Assembly: GCA_902792815.1 (NCBI GenBank)
Contig: CADBAY010000001.1
Span: 62,001-126,000, forward strand
Source of the DNA: an uncultured Bacteroidia bacterium
Lineage (GTDB): Bacteria; Bacteroidota; Bacteroidia; Bacteroidales; UBA932
Direction of reading: 5' to 3'
Length of the DNA stretch: 64,000 nucleotides
Positions 33,099 through 41,181 of this stretch are shown one piece after another (positions within the stretch are counted from its first letter, which is position 1; the number at the start of each line of letters is the position of its first letter). Below the pieces are notes generated by a model, which did not search any database, was not told where the DNA came from, and saw only the letters and a list, made by a program, of their open reading frames with translations. Both the position numbers and the translations under genes were made by a program.

Positions 33099-36095
33099 AT
33101 GGAAGACGAGAATAAGGTAACAGAAGAAATCATCGAGGACGACGACATCGAGGTGTCCGAGGATGCTGAGTCCAGCGGCAAATACGACCGTCTCCTGGAG
33201 AGCGATTCACGTAAGTTCAAGCTCTCCGGAATGTTCAAGGACTGGTATCTCGATTACGCCTCGTACGTAATCCTGCACCGCGCGGTCCCCCACATCGCCG
33301 ACGGCCTCAAACCCGTCCAGCGCCGAGTCCTGCACGCCATGTACCGCATGGACGACGGCTCCTACACCAAGGTGGCAAACATCGTGGGTCAGGCCATGCA
33401 GTTCCATCCGCACGGCGACCAGTCCATCCTTGGCGCCCTCGTTACCCTGGGGCAGAAAGGCTTCACCGTCGACTGCCAGGGAAACTGGGGAAACATCCTC
33501 ACGGGTGACTCCAACGCCGCTCCCCGATACATCGAGGCCCGCCTGAGCAAGTTTGCCAAGGAAGTTCTCTTCGACCCCAAGGTCACCCGCACCATGAAGT
33601 CCTACGACGGCCGCAACGACGAGCCGACGGAACTTCCCGTGCGCTTCCCTCTTCTGCTTGCACAGGGCACCGACGGCATCGGCGTGGGCCTTGCCTCCAA
33701 GATCCTGCCCCACAACTTCAACGAGCTCATCGACGCATCCATAGCCATACTCGAGGGCAAGAGTTTCGCGCTCTACCCCGACTTCCCCACCGGAGGTTCG
33801 GCCGACTGTTCCAAGTACATGGACGGACAGCGGGGAGGCCGTGTGAAGGTGAGGGCCAAGATCGAGAAAATCGACAAGAGCACCATCGCCATCACCGAGA
33901 TTCCATACGGTAAATACACCAAAGATCTTATCGAGTCGATACTCAAGGCCAAGGAGAAGGGCAAGATCAAGATCAAGAAGATTGTGGATATGACCACCGA
34001 CAAGGTGGAAATCCTCATACATCTTCCCGGAGACGTATCACCGGACAAGACCATCGATGCGCTCTACGCTTTCACCGACTGCGAGTGCAACCTGGCGCCC
34101 AACGCCTGCGTTATCGTTGACAACAAGCCCCAGTTCCTCTCGGTGAGCGAAATCCTGCGCTACAGCACCCTCCACACCCGGGAGATCCTGCTCCAGCAGC
34201 TCGGAATCCGCCTCGAAGAACTCGAGAAAGACTGGCATTACAGTTCGCTGGAAAAGATTTACTTCGAAAACCGCATATACAAGATACTCGAAAAAGACCA
34301 GTCCAGCTGGGAGGAGCAGAAACAGGAGACCCTGGAGGTAATGAAGACCTACGAGCCTTCGCTCCGGCGTCCTGTGGTTATGGAAGACATCGACCGCCTG
34401 GTGGACAAGCCCGTGCGCAAAATCTCAAAGTTTGACGTAAAAGCCGTCGAGGAGCACATCAAGGGCGTGGAAGAAGATATGTCCAAGGTGCGCGACAACA
34501 TCGCCCACATCGACCGCTTTACCATCGACTGGTTCAAGGGGCTTAAAAAGAAGTACGGCAAAGACTATCCCCGCCGCACCGAACTCACCGACTTCGAGAC
34601 CATTACCGCCACCCGCGTAGTTAACAACAACGCCAAGCTCAGCGCCAATCTCGCCGAGGGCTTCGTAGGTATCGGGCTCAAGAGGGATGACGGCGGAGAG
34701 TTCATCTGCGACTGCTCCGACCTGTCGGAAATAATAGTCATTCGCCGCGACGGTAAGTACATAGTCACCAAGGTCAGCGACAAGGCGTTCTTCGGCAAGG
34801 ACCTGCTCTACGTGGGCGTGTTCAACCGCGGAGACAGCCGCACTATCTATAACGTCATCTACCGCGAGGGCAAGACTTCGATTTATTACGCCAAGCGCTT
34901 CGCCGTGACTTCGGTCACACGCGACAAAGAATACGACATCACCACGGGCCTGGAAGGTTCGCAGATTATATGGTTCACCGCCAATCACAACGGCGAGGCC
35001 GAGACAGTGCGGGTGCTGCTGCGTCCCAAACCCAAGCTCAAGAAGACTTCGTTCGAGTACGATTTCTCTACCCTCGGCATCAAGAGCAAGACCGCCCGTG
35101 GCAATCTGGTGAGCAAGAACGTCATCCGCAACGTGAGCCTTAAGAGCAAGGGAGTCAGCACCATAGCCGGCAAGCAAATCTGGTACGATACCGATATCCA
35201 GAAGCTCAACGACGAGGGTCACGGCCTGTATCTGGGCGAGTTCAGCGAGAACGACAAAGTGCTCGCCGTGTTCAAGAACGGCACCTTCTACACCACTTCG
35301 TTCGACCTTGTGAACCGCTATCAGGGCGACGTGCTCCGCATAGAAAAGTTCGACCCCGACAAGACATTTACGGCCCTCTATTGGGATGCAGGAGTCAAAT
35401 CGTTTTACGTCAAGAGGTTCTCGTTCGTGGTGAGCGACAATACCCCCCTGAGTTTCATTGCCGAAGGCAGTAAATCATATTTGGTCGCCCTCACCGACGA
35501 CAAGCACCCCCGCTATGAGGTAATCTGGAAGCTCTCCGACAAAGCTCCTGAGCTTATTGATGCCGAGCAGTGGATCGGCAAGAAGGGTTACGGCGCAAAG
35601 GGCAAGAAAGTTGTGGAGAGGGGCGAGGTCAAGAGTGTCCGCTTCGGCGAGCCCCTGCATCTGCCTGAAGATGACGAGGCAGAGGTAACGGACGTAGAAG
35701 CCGCGGAGGTCGAAGCCCCCGAAGTGGAGACGGCGGAGGTTGAAACTCCCGGTGTCGAGACTGCAGATACTGCGGAGGCTGAAGAGCCCGAGGTTGAGAC
35801 TGCTGAATCTGGGGAGGCTGAAGCGCCTGAGGCAGAAACGGTTGATATTGCCGAAAGCCCCAAAACCGCTGCAGTTGAGCCGGAGCCCGTTGAGGAAGAA
35901 ACCATTATCATGCAACAACTTCCCAGCATGCCCGAGCCGGCATCGCCCAAGAAAAAGGCCTCTTCTACAAAGAGAGCCGGTGCCAAAGCGTCCAAGAAAC
36001 AGTCTCCCGCCATCAAACCCGGAGCCGAGATAAGGATTCCGGAGACCGAAGACGAACCAATCGAACTGCTGTTTGAAGAACCAACACTATTTTAA
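33099..36095 (+). CDS. DNA topoisomerase (ATP-hydrolysing) subunit A, ParC/GyrA-like, with acidic tail
   Basis: A 998-residue type IIA topoisomerase A subunit. The catalytic Tyr144 is in 'NAAPRYIEARLS', preceded by the DNA-gate motif 'KPVQRRVLHAMYRMDD'. The C-terminal half forms a beta-propeller DNA-wrapping domain, but I see no canonical GyrA-box (QRRGGKG), so topoisomerase IV ParC is more likely than GyrA. Residues about 860-935 form an acidic repeat region (EAPEVETAEVETPGVET type). A basic stretch (KKKASSTKRAGAKASKKQ) and a short acidic end follow. The N-terminus (1-30) is also acidic. Confidence 0.93.
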   Translation: MEDENKVTEEIIEDDDIEVSEDAESSGKYDRLLESDSRKFKLSGMFKDWYLDYASYVILHRAVPHIADGLKPVQRRVLHAMYRMDDGSYTKVANIVGQAMQFHPHGDQSILGALVTLGQKGFTVDCQGNWGNILTGDSNAAPRYIEARLSKFAKEVLFDPKVTRTMKSYDGRNDEPTELPVRFPLLLAQGTDGIGVGLASKILPHNFNELIDASIAILEGKSFALYPDFPTGGSADCSKYMDGQRGGRVKVRAKIEKIDKSTIAITEIPYGKYTKDLIESILKAKEKGKIKIKKIVDMTTDKVEILIHLPGDVSPDKTIDALYAFTDCECNLAPNACVIVDNKPQFLSVSEILRYSTLHTREILLQQLGIRLEELEKDWHYSSLEKIYFENRIYKILEKDQSSWEEQKQETLEVMKTYEPSLRRPVVMEDIDRLVDKPVRKISKFDVKAVEEHIKGVEEDMSKVRDNIAHIDRFTIDWFKGLKKKYGKDYPRRTELTDFETITATRVVNNNAKLSANLAEGFVGIGLKRDDGGEFICDCSDLSEIIVIRRDGKYIVTKVSDKAFFGKDLLYVGVFNRGDSRTIYNVIYREGKTSIYYAKRFAVTSVTRDKEYDITTGLEGSQIIWFTANHNGEAETVRVLLRPKPKLKKTSFEYDFSTLGIKSKTARGNLVSKNVIRNVSLKSKGVSTIAGKQIWYDTDIQKLNDEGHGLYLGEFSENDKVLAVFKNGTFYTTSFDLVNRYQGDVLRIEKFDPDKTFTALYWDAGVKSFYVKRFSFVVSDNTPLSFIAEGSKSYLVALTDDKHPRYEVIWKLSDKAPELIDAEQWIGKKGYGAKGKKVVERGEVKSVRFGEPLHLPEDDEAEVTDVEAAEVEAPEVETAEVETPGVETADTAEAEEPEVETAESGEAEAPEAETVDIAESPKTAAVEPEPVEEETIIMQQLPSMPEPASPKKKASSTKRAGAKASKKQSPAIKPGAEIRIPETEDEPIELLFEEPTLF

Positions 36096-36106
36096 TTAAT
36101 ACAGTC

Positions 36107-36283
36107 ATGATTGCAAAAATCGTTTACATCGTAGGTTTGATTGCCGCCATCTGGTGTGTAATCGACATTTTCAAGAAGCCCAAACTCAGCATTCTTTGGA
36201 AAATCGTTCTGGCTATCGCAGTGCTTGCATTCAGCTGGATCGGCCTGCTGGTGTATTATTTCCTGATTCGTGACAGGATCTAA
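36107..36283 (+). CDS. Small PLDc_N-like membrane protein (58 aa)
   Basis: A 58-residue protein starting MIAKIVYIVGLIAAIWCV and ending YYFLIRDRI. It has two hydrophobic helices (about 3-20 and 31-51) separated by 'IDIFKKPKLSILWKI'. The pattern of two helices around a short K-P-x-L motif resembles the phospholipase D N-terminal membrane domain found in small Bacteroidetes proteins; no catalytic domain is attached. It follows parC by 11 bases and is followed by an intrinsic terminator, so it is the last gene of the exbB operon. Confidence 0.8.
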   Translation: MIAKIVYIVGLIAAIWCVIDIFKKPKLSILWKIVLAIAVLAFSWIGLLVYYFLIRDRI

Positions 36284-36307
36284 GCATCAACACTCTGAAC
36301 TTCTAAA

Positions 36308-36336
36308 GGTGACCGGCGCCCCGGCCACCTTTTTTG
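36308..36336 (+). terminator. Intrinsic terminator after the exbB-parC operon
   Basis: GGTGaCCGG pairs with CCGGcCACC (one mismatch, loop CGCC) and is followed by TTTTTTG. It lies 24 bases after the stop of the 58-aa gene. Confidence 0.85.
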
Positions 36337-36395
36337 TTTCCCAAAAGTCAGCGGCCTGTCAGGAAGTGGCCTTCCTCCTCAGCAGCCCTCTGATG

Positions 36396-36650
36396 CCCAC
36401 CTCCCGGACAGTTTCTGCCTTTTCCGGGCCCGTACGAGCTCTTTCGAAGCTCTCCGGGACAGTTTTCGTCTTTTCCGGGCCCGCATACGCTCTTCCGAAG
36501 CTCTCCGGGACAGTTTTCGTTTTTTCCGGGCCTGCATACGCTCTTCCGAAGCTCTCCGGGACAGTTTCTGCCTTTCCCGGGCCCGACAAAGCTCTTTCGA
36601 TGCTCTCCGGGACAATTATCGTCCTTTTCGGGCCCTCCAGCAGCCGTCCG
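36396..36650. repeat. Tandem repeat array A, about five 51-bp units
   Basis: Reference points (GGAC) fall at 36406, 36457, 36508, 36559 and 36610, exactly 51 bases apart. The unit contains CTCTCCGGGACAG, a T-rich centre TTTTCGTCTTTTCC and CGGGCCCG, then TACGCTCTTCCGAAG. The inner copies are nearly identical and the outer ones diverge. Since 51 is a multiple of three, frames stay open across it on the minus strand (17-residue repeat such as KLSRRASEERMRARKRR), but no start context or homology supports a gene. Confidence 0.9.
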
Positions 36651-36960
36651 CTGTAGGCAGTCGGTGGCGGGCTGCCTTTCCGCCCTCGGGCCGTCGGCCC
36701 TCGCCCTCCCACCGCTACGCGGCGGGCCCCTCCCTCTACAAGCGAGGGTGCTTACGGCTCCAAAACAGCGCCGCCACCTCCTGACGACGGTCCCTCGCTC
36801 TAAATACTTTCGTTCATCGTTGTGGTCGCAAAGCTAAAGTATTGATCAACAGCGATTTAATCGATTCAGGGTGCATTGTTTGCAGGCACCCTGAAATACC
36901 TAATATCCACATAATCAGAGATTTAGTTTTGCTGCTGGACACGCTTATCTTTCTTTCCGG
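36651..36960. other. Structured GC-rich spacer with three stem-loops
   Basis: No convincing gene. Inverted repeats: AGCGAGGG (36741-36748) with CCCTCGCT (36792-36799); AATACTTT (36803-36810) with AAAGTATT (36836-36843); and TTCAGGGTGC (36865-36874) with GCACCCTGAA (36886-36895), the last a perfect 10-bp stem with an 11-base loop. The part before 36790 is GC-rich, the part after it AT-richer. Confidence 0.6.
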
Positions 36961-37007
36961 TCACACACTCTGCCTCTCCTTCCTGCCCCAGTTGGCCTGT
37001 TCCGGGG

Positions 37008-37555
37008 GCAAAAAGCGGCTGTTTGCCCCCGGGAGACGGTGGCGGGCCTGCGCCGGGGGCATGAAGGGCTGTTTTGCACACGAGAGGCAGTGGCGTACTC
37101 GTCCCGTGGGCAGGAAGGGCCGTTTTGCACACTGGAAGCCGCAGCGGGCCGGTCCCGGGGGCAGGAAAGGCTGTTTTGCACACGAGAGGACGCGGCGAGC
37201 TGGTCCCGGGGGCAGAGAGGCCGTTTTGCACACGGGAGGAGCGGGAGCCGGCGGGATGCGGCGGCGGGCGGGCGTGTCCACCCCCGGACACGGGCAGGGG
37301 GAGGGGCCCGACGGATACAAGTTCGCGCACAGCGGGGACGCAGTAGACGTTGGGAGGGGCCGGAGTGAGCGCAGCGAACGGAGTCCCGCCCGCTGCTGGC
37401 AGACTGCCGGCAAAACGCCCGTGAACCGGTCCCGGGGGGCAGAGAGGGCCGTTTTGCACACGGGAAGCCGCAGCAAGCCGGTCCCGGGGGCAGGAAGGCT
37501 TGTTTTGCACACGGGAAGGACGGGAGACGGCGGGATGCGGCAGCGGGCGGGACTG
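37008..37555. repeat. Tandem repeat array B, about seven units of 50-51 bp in two blocks
   Basis: The core GTTTTGCACACG recurs at 37071, 37122, 37173, 37223, 37451 and 37502 (spacing 50-51), with a degenerate copy at 37021. The core is preceded by GGTCCCGGGGGCAGGAAGG. Blocks 37223-37273 and 37502-37552 share the same 3' flank (CGGCGGGATGCGGC...), so an approximately 279-base segment appears duplicated. The intervening 37274-37425 is GC-rich and non-repetitive. The array sequence is unrelated to array A despite the same period. Frames are open on both strands because of base composition; I do not call a gene. Confidence 0.88.
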
Positions 37556-37584
37556 GAATCAGCGAAAAAAAAAGTCAAAAGTAT

Positions 37585-37614
37585 TTGGAAATATAATTTT
37601 TTGTCATACCTTTG
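37585..37614 (+). promoter_or_regulatory. Strong Bacteroidetes-type promoter upstream of the exporter region
   Basis: TTG (37585-37587), 19 bases, TACCTTTG (37607-37614), a full match to the consensus. An operator-like palindrome begins 2 bases later. Confidence 0.75.
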
Positions 37615-37615
37615 C

Positions 37616-37639
37616 AGTGTACTAATAAACTAATACACT
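37616..37639 (+). promoter_or_regulatory. GntR/YtrA-like operator palindrome at the transcription start
   Basis: Half-sites GTGTACTAAT (37617-37626) and ACTAATACAC (37629-37638) are inverted repeats matching at 8 of 10 positions around a 2-base centre, with flanking A and T also pairing. It covers the predicted start of transcription, as expected for repressor binding. TA-rich GTGTA...TACAC palindromes are typical of YtrA-subfamily GntR repressors, which control ABC exporters; no such regulator is encoded in the window. Confidence 0.55.
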
Positions 37640-37648
37640 AAAGACGCA

Positions 37649-37759
37649 ATGATTAACGAGCTTTTGGCGTTTAGCCGTGGCAAGAACGGCACCGGGCGGG
37701 CGGAAAGTATCGGGCAGGCAGATAGCGCCGGGCAGAAGCATAAAAGCCTCCTTCGATAA
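37649..37759 (+). CDS. Possible 36-aa leader peptide
   Basis: An ATG follows the promoter and operator. The 36-residue product starts MINELLAFSRGKNGTGRAES and ends KSLLR. A second frame (GTG 37677 to 37826, 49 residues) overlaps it and ends in a basic tail (KASFDKALKKENVTDTLAKG..., then K/N-rich). The two could be a leader and overlapping peptide, or a single small gene broken by a frameshift near 37740. No homology recognised. Kept because of its position on the transcript. Confidence 0.3.
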   Translation: MINELLAFSRGKNGTGRAESIGQADSAGQKHKSLLR

Positions 37760-37834
37760 AGCCCTCAAGAAGGAGAACGTTACGGATACGCTGGCGAAGG
37801 GCAAAAACAAAAGCAAAAAAAACTAAAATATTTA

Positions 37835-37864
37835 TTGTTTTTCAATATTTAATTATTATATTTG
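37835..37864 (+). promoter_or_regulatory. Second promoter, proximal to the exporter ATPase gene
   Basis: TTG (37835-37837), 19 bases, TATATTTG (37857-37864): a full consensus. Transcription would begin about 70 bases before the ATG at 37939. Confidence 0.7.
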
Positions 37865-37898
37865 CAGAAAATATAACGAATATCAATAATCAACAAAA

Positions 37899-37913
37899 GC
37901 CAGTACTACTGGC
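37899..37913 (+). other. Small leader hairpin before the exporter ATPase gene
   Basis: GCCAGT pairs with ACTGGC around loop ACT, in the predicted 5' leader 25 bases before the ATG. Confidence 0.45.
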
Positions 37914-37938
37914 GCAATTGTTGTAGTAAAAAGGGGCT

Positions 37939-38661
37939 ATGCTAATCGAACTCAGAGACGTCAACAAGACTTACAATAACGGGCAGCCGCTGCACGTACT
38001 CAAAGGTATCAACCTGAGCATCGACAAAGGCGAGTTCGTATCCATAATGGGAGCCTCCGGATCAGGCAAATCCACCCTCCTCAACATACTGGGCATACTC
38101 GACAACTACGACACCGGCGAATACTACATCGACGGCCGTCTCATCAAAGGCCTGAGCGAAAAGCAAGCCGCCGCCTACCGCAACTCCATGATCGGCTTCA
38201 TCTTCCAGTCGTTCAACCTGATAGGCTTCAAAACCGCTGTCGAGAACGTCGAACTCCCCCTCTTCTACCAGGGAGTCAGCCGCCAGAAACGCCACCAGAT
38301 GGCCATGCAATACCTCGACCGCCTCGGCCTCGCCGACTGGGCCTCCCACTACCCCAACGAAATGTCCGGCGGCCAAAAGCAGAGAGTAGCCATCGCCCGC
38401 GCACTCATCACCAATCCCAAAATAATCCTCGCCGACGAACCCACAGGAGCCCTCGACTCCAAGACCTCCGAAGAGGTGATGCAGCTCCTCGGACAGCTCA
38501 ACCGCGAGGAAGGCGTGACCATCATAGTAGTCACCCACGAGAGCGGCGTGGCCAACTGCACCGACAAAATAGTCCACATCAAAGACGGCATAATAGGCCG
38601 GATCGAAGACAACCGCCTGCACAAAGCATCTGTATTCGGCACCTCCACCATAATGAAATGA
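37939..38661 (+). CDS. ABC transporter ATP-binding protein, MacB/LolD type
   Basis: A 240-residue nucleotide-binding subunit. Walker A GASGSGKST, signature MSGGQKQRVAIARAL, Walker B IILADEPTGALD and the switch His in VVTHE are all intact. The family is that of LolD, FtsE and the ATPase half of MacB. It is the first full gene of a five-gene exporter operon (two FtsX-type permeases, membrane-fusion protein, TolC-like protein), overlapping the next gene as ATGA. Confidence 0.95.
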   Translation: MLIELRDVNKTYNNGQPLHVLKGINLSIDKGEFVSIMGASGSGKSTLLNILGILDNYDTGEYYIDGRLIKGLSEKQAAAYRNSMIGFIFQSFNLIGFKTAVENVELPLFYQGVSRQKRHQMAMQYLDRLGLADWASHYPNEMSGGQKQRVAIARALITNPKIILADEPTGALDSKTSEEVMQLLGQLNREEGVTIIVVTHESGVANCTDKIVHIKDGIIGRIEDNRLHKASVFGTSTIMK

Positions 38662-39923
38662 GAGACATCTTTACAGAAATATGGGAAAGCATACGCCGCA
38701 ACAAATTGCGGACGGCCCTCACCGGCTTCGCGGTGTCGTGGGGCATATTCATGCTCATAGTTCTGCTGGGCGCCGGCAACGGACTGATGAACTCGTTCAT
38801 GAGGGGCAGCGAGGGCTTCGCCACCAACAGCGTAGAAGTCGGAGGCGGCTGGACCTCAATGCCTTACGACGGTCTTAAAGCGGGCCGCCGCATACGCCTC
38901 GACGAGGGCGACATCACCATAACCGCCGGAGAACTGTTCGACCAAAACGTCGACGAAGTAACCGCCAGCGTAAGCACTTCCGCCACGGTCAGCCTCAAAG
39001 ACAAGTCGTTCAGCGCTTCCATAGAAGGATGCTTCCCCACCATACAGGATATGGAGAAGATCGAAGTGCGCTACGGCCGCTTCATCAACCAGGCCGACAT
39101 AAAAGGGCTCCGTAAAGTGGTAGTAATGCCCGAAAGCGCGGCCGAAAACCTGCTCAAGAGAGGAACCGGTACCGAAACACTGATAGGTCAATACATCAAC
39201 GTCGGCAACCTCGCCTACAAAGTTGTGGGCATCACCAAGTCGGACCGAATGAGGGGCAACAACCAGCTCTATGCGCCCTTCACCACCGTCAAAACCGTTT
39301 ACGGCAAAGGCGAAGAAGTAGGCACCATCAGTTTTACCACCAAGGGCCTCACCACCGAAAAGGCCAACGAGGCCTTCGAGAAGCAATACAAGAGCGCCAT
39401 CAACCTGCGCCACCGTGCATCTCCCGACGACGAAAGGGCGATTTGGGTATGGAACCGTGCGCACCAGGACGTTCAGATGAACCAGGGGCGCAACATTCTC
39501 CAGACAGCACTGTGGATCATCGGCATCTTCACCCTCCTGGGAGGCATTGTCGGTGTAAGCAACATCATGCTCATCACCGTCAAGGAGCGCACGCACGAAT
39601 TCGGCATACGCAAAGCCATCGGGGCCACCCCGTGGGACATAACCAAGCTCATCCTGGCCGAGAGCGTGAGCATAACGGCGTTCTTCGGATACCTGGGGAT
39701 GCTGCTGGGCATGCTAACCTGTACCCTGCTGGACAAGACGCTGGGGCAATCCACGATTACCGTAATGGACGAGCAGATAGCTATGCTTGTCAACCCCGGC
39801 GTGGGGCTAGACGTTGCCCTGGAGGCGACGCTCGTACTGATAGTAGCCGGCACACTTGCCGGATTCTTCCCTGCACGCAGGGCATTCCAAGTCAGACCTA
39901 TAGAAGCACTTAGGGCAGAATGA
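38658..39923 (+). CDS. MacB-type ABC permease, first copy
   Basis: A 421-residue protein with an N-terminal membrane helix (about 17-38), a large periplasmic MacB_PCD domain, and three C-terminal helices (about 280-300, 330-360 and 385-405). The FtsX core has 'VGVSNIMLITVKERTHEFGIRKAIGATP', the signature of mechanotransducing type VII exporters. Unlike E. coli MacB, the ATPase is a separate polypeptide, and a second permease gene follows, so the complex is probably a heterodimer of permeases. Overlaps both neighbours by 4 bases. Confidence 0.94.
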   Translation: MRDIFTEIWESIRRNKLRTALTGFAVSWGIFMLIVLLGAGNGLMNSFMRGSEGFATNSVEVGGGWTSMPYDGLKAGRRIRLDEGDITITAGELFDQNVDEVTASVSTSATVSLKDKSFSASIEGCFPTIQDMEKIEVRYGRFINQADIKGLRKVVVMPESAAENLLKRGTGTETLIGQYINVGNLAYKVVGITKSDRMRGNNQLYAPFTTVKTVYGKGEEVGTISFTTKGLTTEKANEAFEKQYKSAINLRHRASPDDERAIWVWNRAHQDVQMNQGRNILQTALWIIGIFTLLGGIVGVSNIMLITVKERTHEFGIRKAIGATPWDITKLILAESVSITAFFGYLGMLLGMLTCTLLDKTLGQSTITVMDEQIAMLVNPGVGLDVALEATLVLIVAGTLAGFFPARRAFQVRPIEALRAE

Positions 39924-41167
39924 GACTAGATATCGACACATTCCGCGAGATAGCCAACTCCCTGGTGCGCAACCGCAGCCGAAGCATACTCACAGGCTTC
40001 GGGGTCTTCTGGGGCATATTCATGCTGCTGTTCCTCGTGGGCGGCGGACAGGGGCTCAAACAGCTCATATCATCCAACTTCGAGGGCTTCGCCACCAACA
40101 CCGCCATAATGTTTGCCAACCGCACCTCCCTGCCTTATAAAGGCCTGAAGAAAGGACGCAGCTGGAATATGACATACACCGACGTGGAGCGCCTCAAGCG
40201 TATGGTGCCGGAGCTGGAGACCGTCACCCCCATCGTATCCAACTGGGGACAAGAGGCCGTCAACGGCTCAAATACCGTAAATACCAACGTCAAAGGCATA
40301 TACGCCGACTATTGCATGATTGAGGAGCCACGCATAAAGTACGGCCGCTACATCAACGAATCCGATGTGCTGCAGGAACGCAAGGTGTGCGTAATCGGCA
40401 AGCGCATCTACAACAGCCTCTTCCCCACCGGAGGAGACCCCTGCGGCAGCTTCATCAAGGTAGGGTCAGTGTATTATCAGGTGATTGGAGTGGACGTAAG
40501 CGCAGGAAACATGAGCATCAACGGCAGCGCCGACGAGACCGTGAGCATCCCCCTGCCCATAGCCCAGAAGATTTACCACCGGGGCAATCAGATCGACCTG
40601 TTGTGCGTAACCGCGCACCAAGGCATACGCATGAGCAGCCTGGAGGACAGGATGAGGCAGATACTCGCCCGCGAGCATAACTGGGAAGCTGCCGACAAGC
40701 AGGCCCTGTTCGTGGTCAATACCGAGCAGATGTTCTCGCTCATCGACAACCTGTTCACAGGCGTCAACTTCCTCATCTGGCTGGTGGGCCTGGGCACCAT
40801 ACTGGCGGGCATCATTGGAGTCAGCAACATAATGATGGTGACGGTCAAGGAACGCACCACCGAGATAGGCATCAGGCGTGCCATCGGAGCCACTCCCAAG
40901 GACATTCTCAGCCAGATTATCATGGAGAGCATATCGCTCACCCTGGTGGCCGGATCGTTCGGAATCGTGTTCGCCGTGCAGCTCCTAAGGCTGCTCGAAA
41001 AGATAGTCAACAGCCGCCCGGATGCATCTCCGGTCGACTTCCAGATAGGATTCTGGGTGGCGGTGGCAGCCGCGGTGCTGCTGAGCGCCCTCGGAGTCGC
41101 AGCAGGACTTGCCCCCGCATCCAGGGCGATGGCCATTAAACCGGTGGATGCAATGAGAGACGAATAA
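39920..41167 (+). CDS. MacB-type ABC permease, second copy
   Basis: A 415-residue paralogue of the preceding permease, with an N-terminal helix, periplasmic domain, and the FtsX motif 'IGVSNIMMVTVKERTTEIGIRRAIGATP'. The two copies are clearly diverged in the periplasmic domain, fitting a heterodimer. Followed after 14 bases by the membrane-fusion gene. Confidence 0.94.
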   Translation: MRLDIDTFREIANSLVRNRSRSILTGFGVFWGIFMLLFLVGGGQGLKQLISSNFEGFATNTAIMFANRTSLPYKGLKKGRSWNMTYTDVERLKRMVPELETVTPIVSNWGQEAVNGSNTVNTNVKGIYADYCMIEEPRIKYGRYINESDVLQERKVCVIGKRIYNSLFPTGGDPCGSFIKVGSVYYQVIGVDVSAGNMSINGSADETVSIPLPIAQKIYHRGNQIDLLCVTAHQGIRMSSLEDRMRQILAREHNWEAADKQALFVVNTEQMFSLIDNLFTGVNFLIWLVGLGTILAGIIGVSNIMMVTVKERTTEIGIRRAIGATPKDILSQIIMESISLTLVAGSFGIVFAVQLLRLLEKIVNSRPDASPVDFQIGFWVAVAAAVLLSALGVAAGLAPASRAMAIKPVDAMRDE

Positions 41168-41181
41168 CAAAAGCACTCGAT

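Noticed and set aside
33099..36095. GyrA rather than ParC
   Set aside because: No canonical GyrA-box is visible in the C-terminal propeller, though the assignment between the two is not fully secure.
36359..36712. Minus-strand frame over array A with 17-residue repeats
   Set aside because: A second minus-strand frame is equally open, there is no promoter or ribosome-binding context, and the product is low complexity.
37008..37555. CRISPR array
   Set aside because: The units are contiguous, with no unique spacers of constant length between conserved repeats, and no cas genes are present.
36842..37633. Long plus-strand open frame (263 codons) across array B, and open minus-strand frames over the same stretch
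   Set aside because: The frame is open mainly because the DNA is GC-rich and the repeat period is near a multiple of three. No start context, signal or homology, and several frames are open at once.
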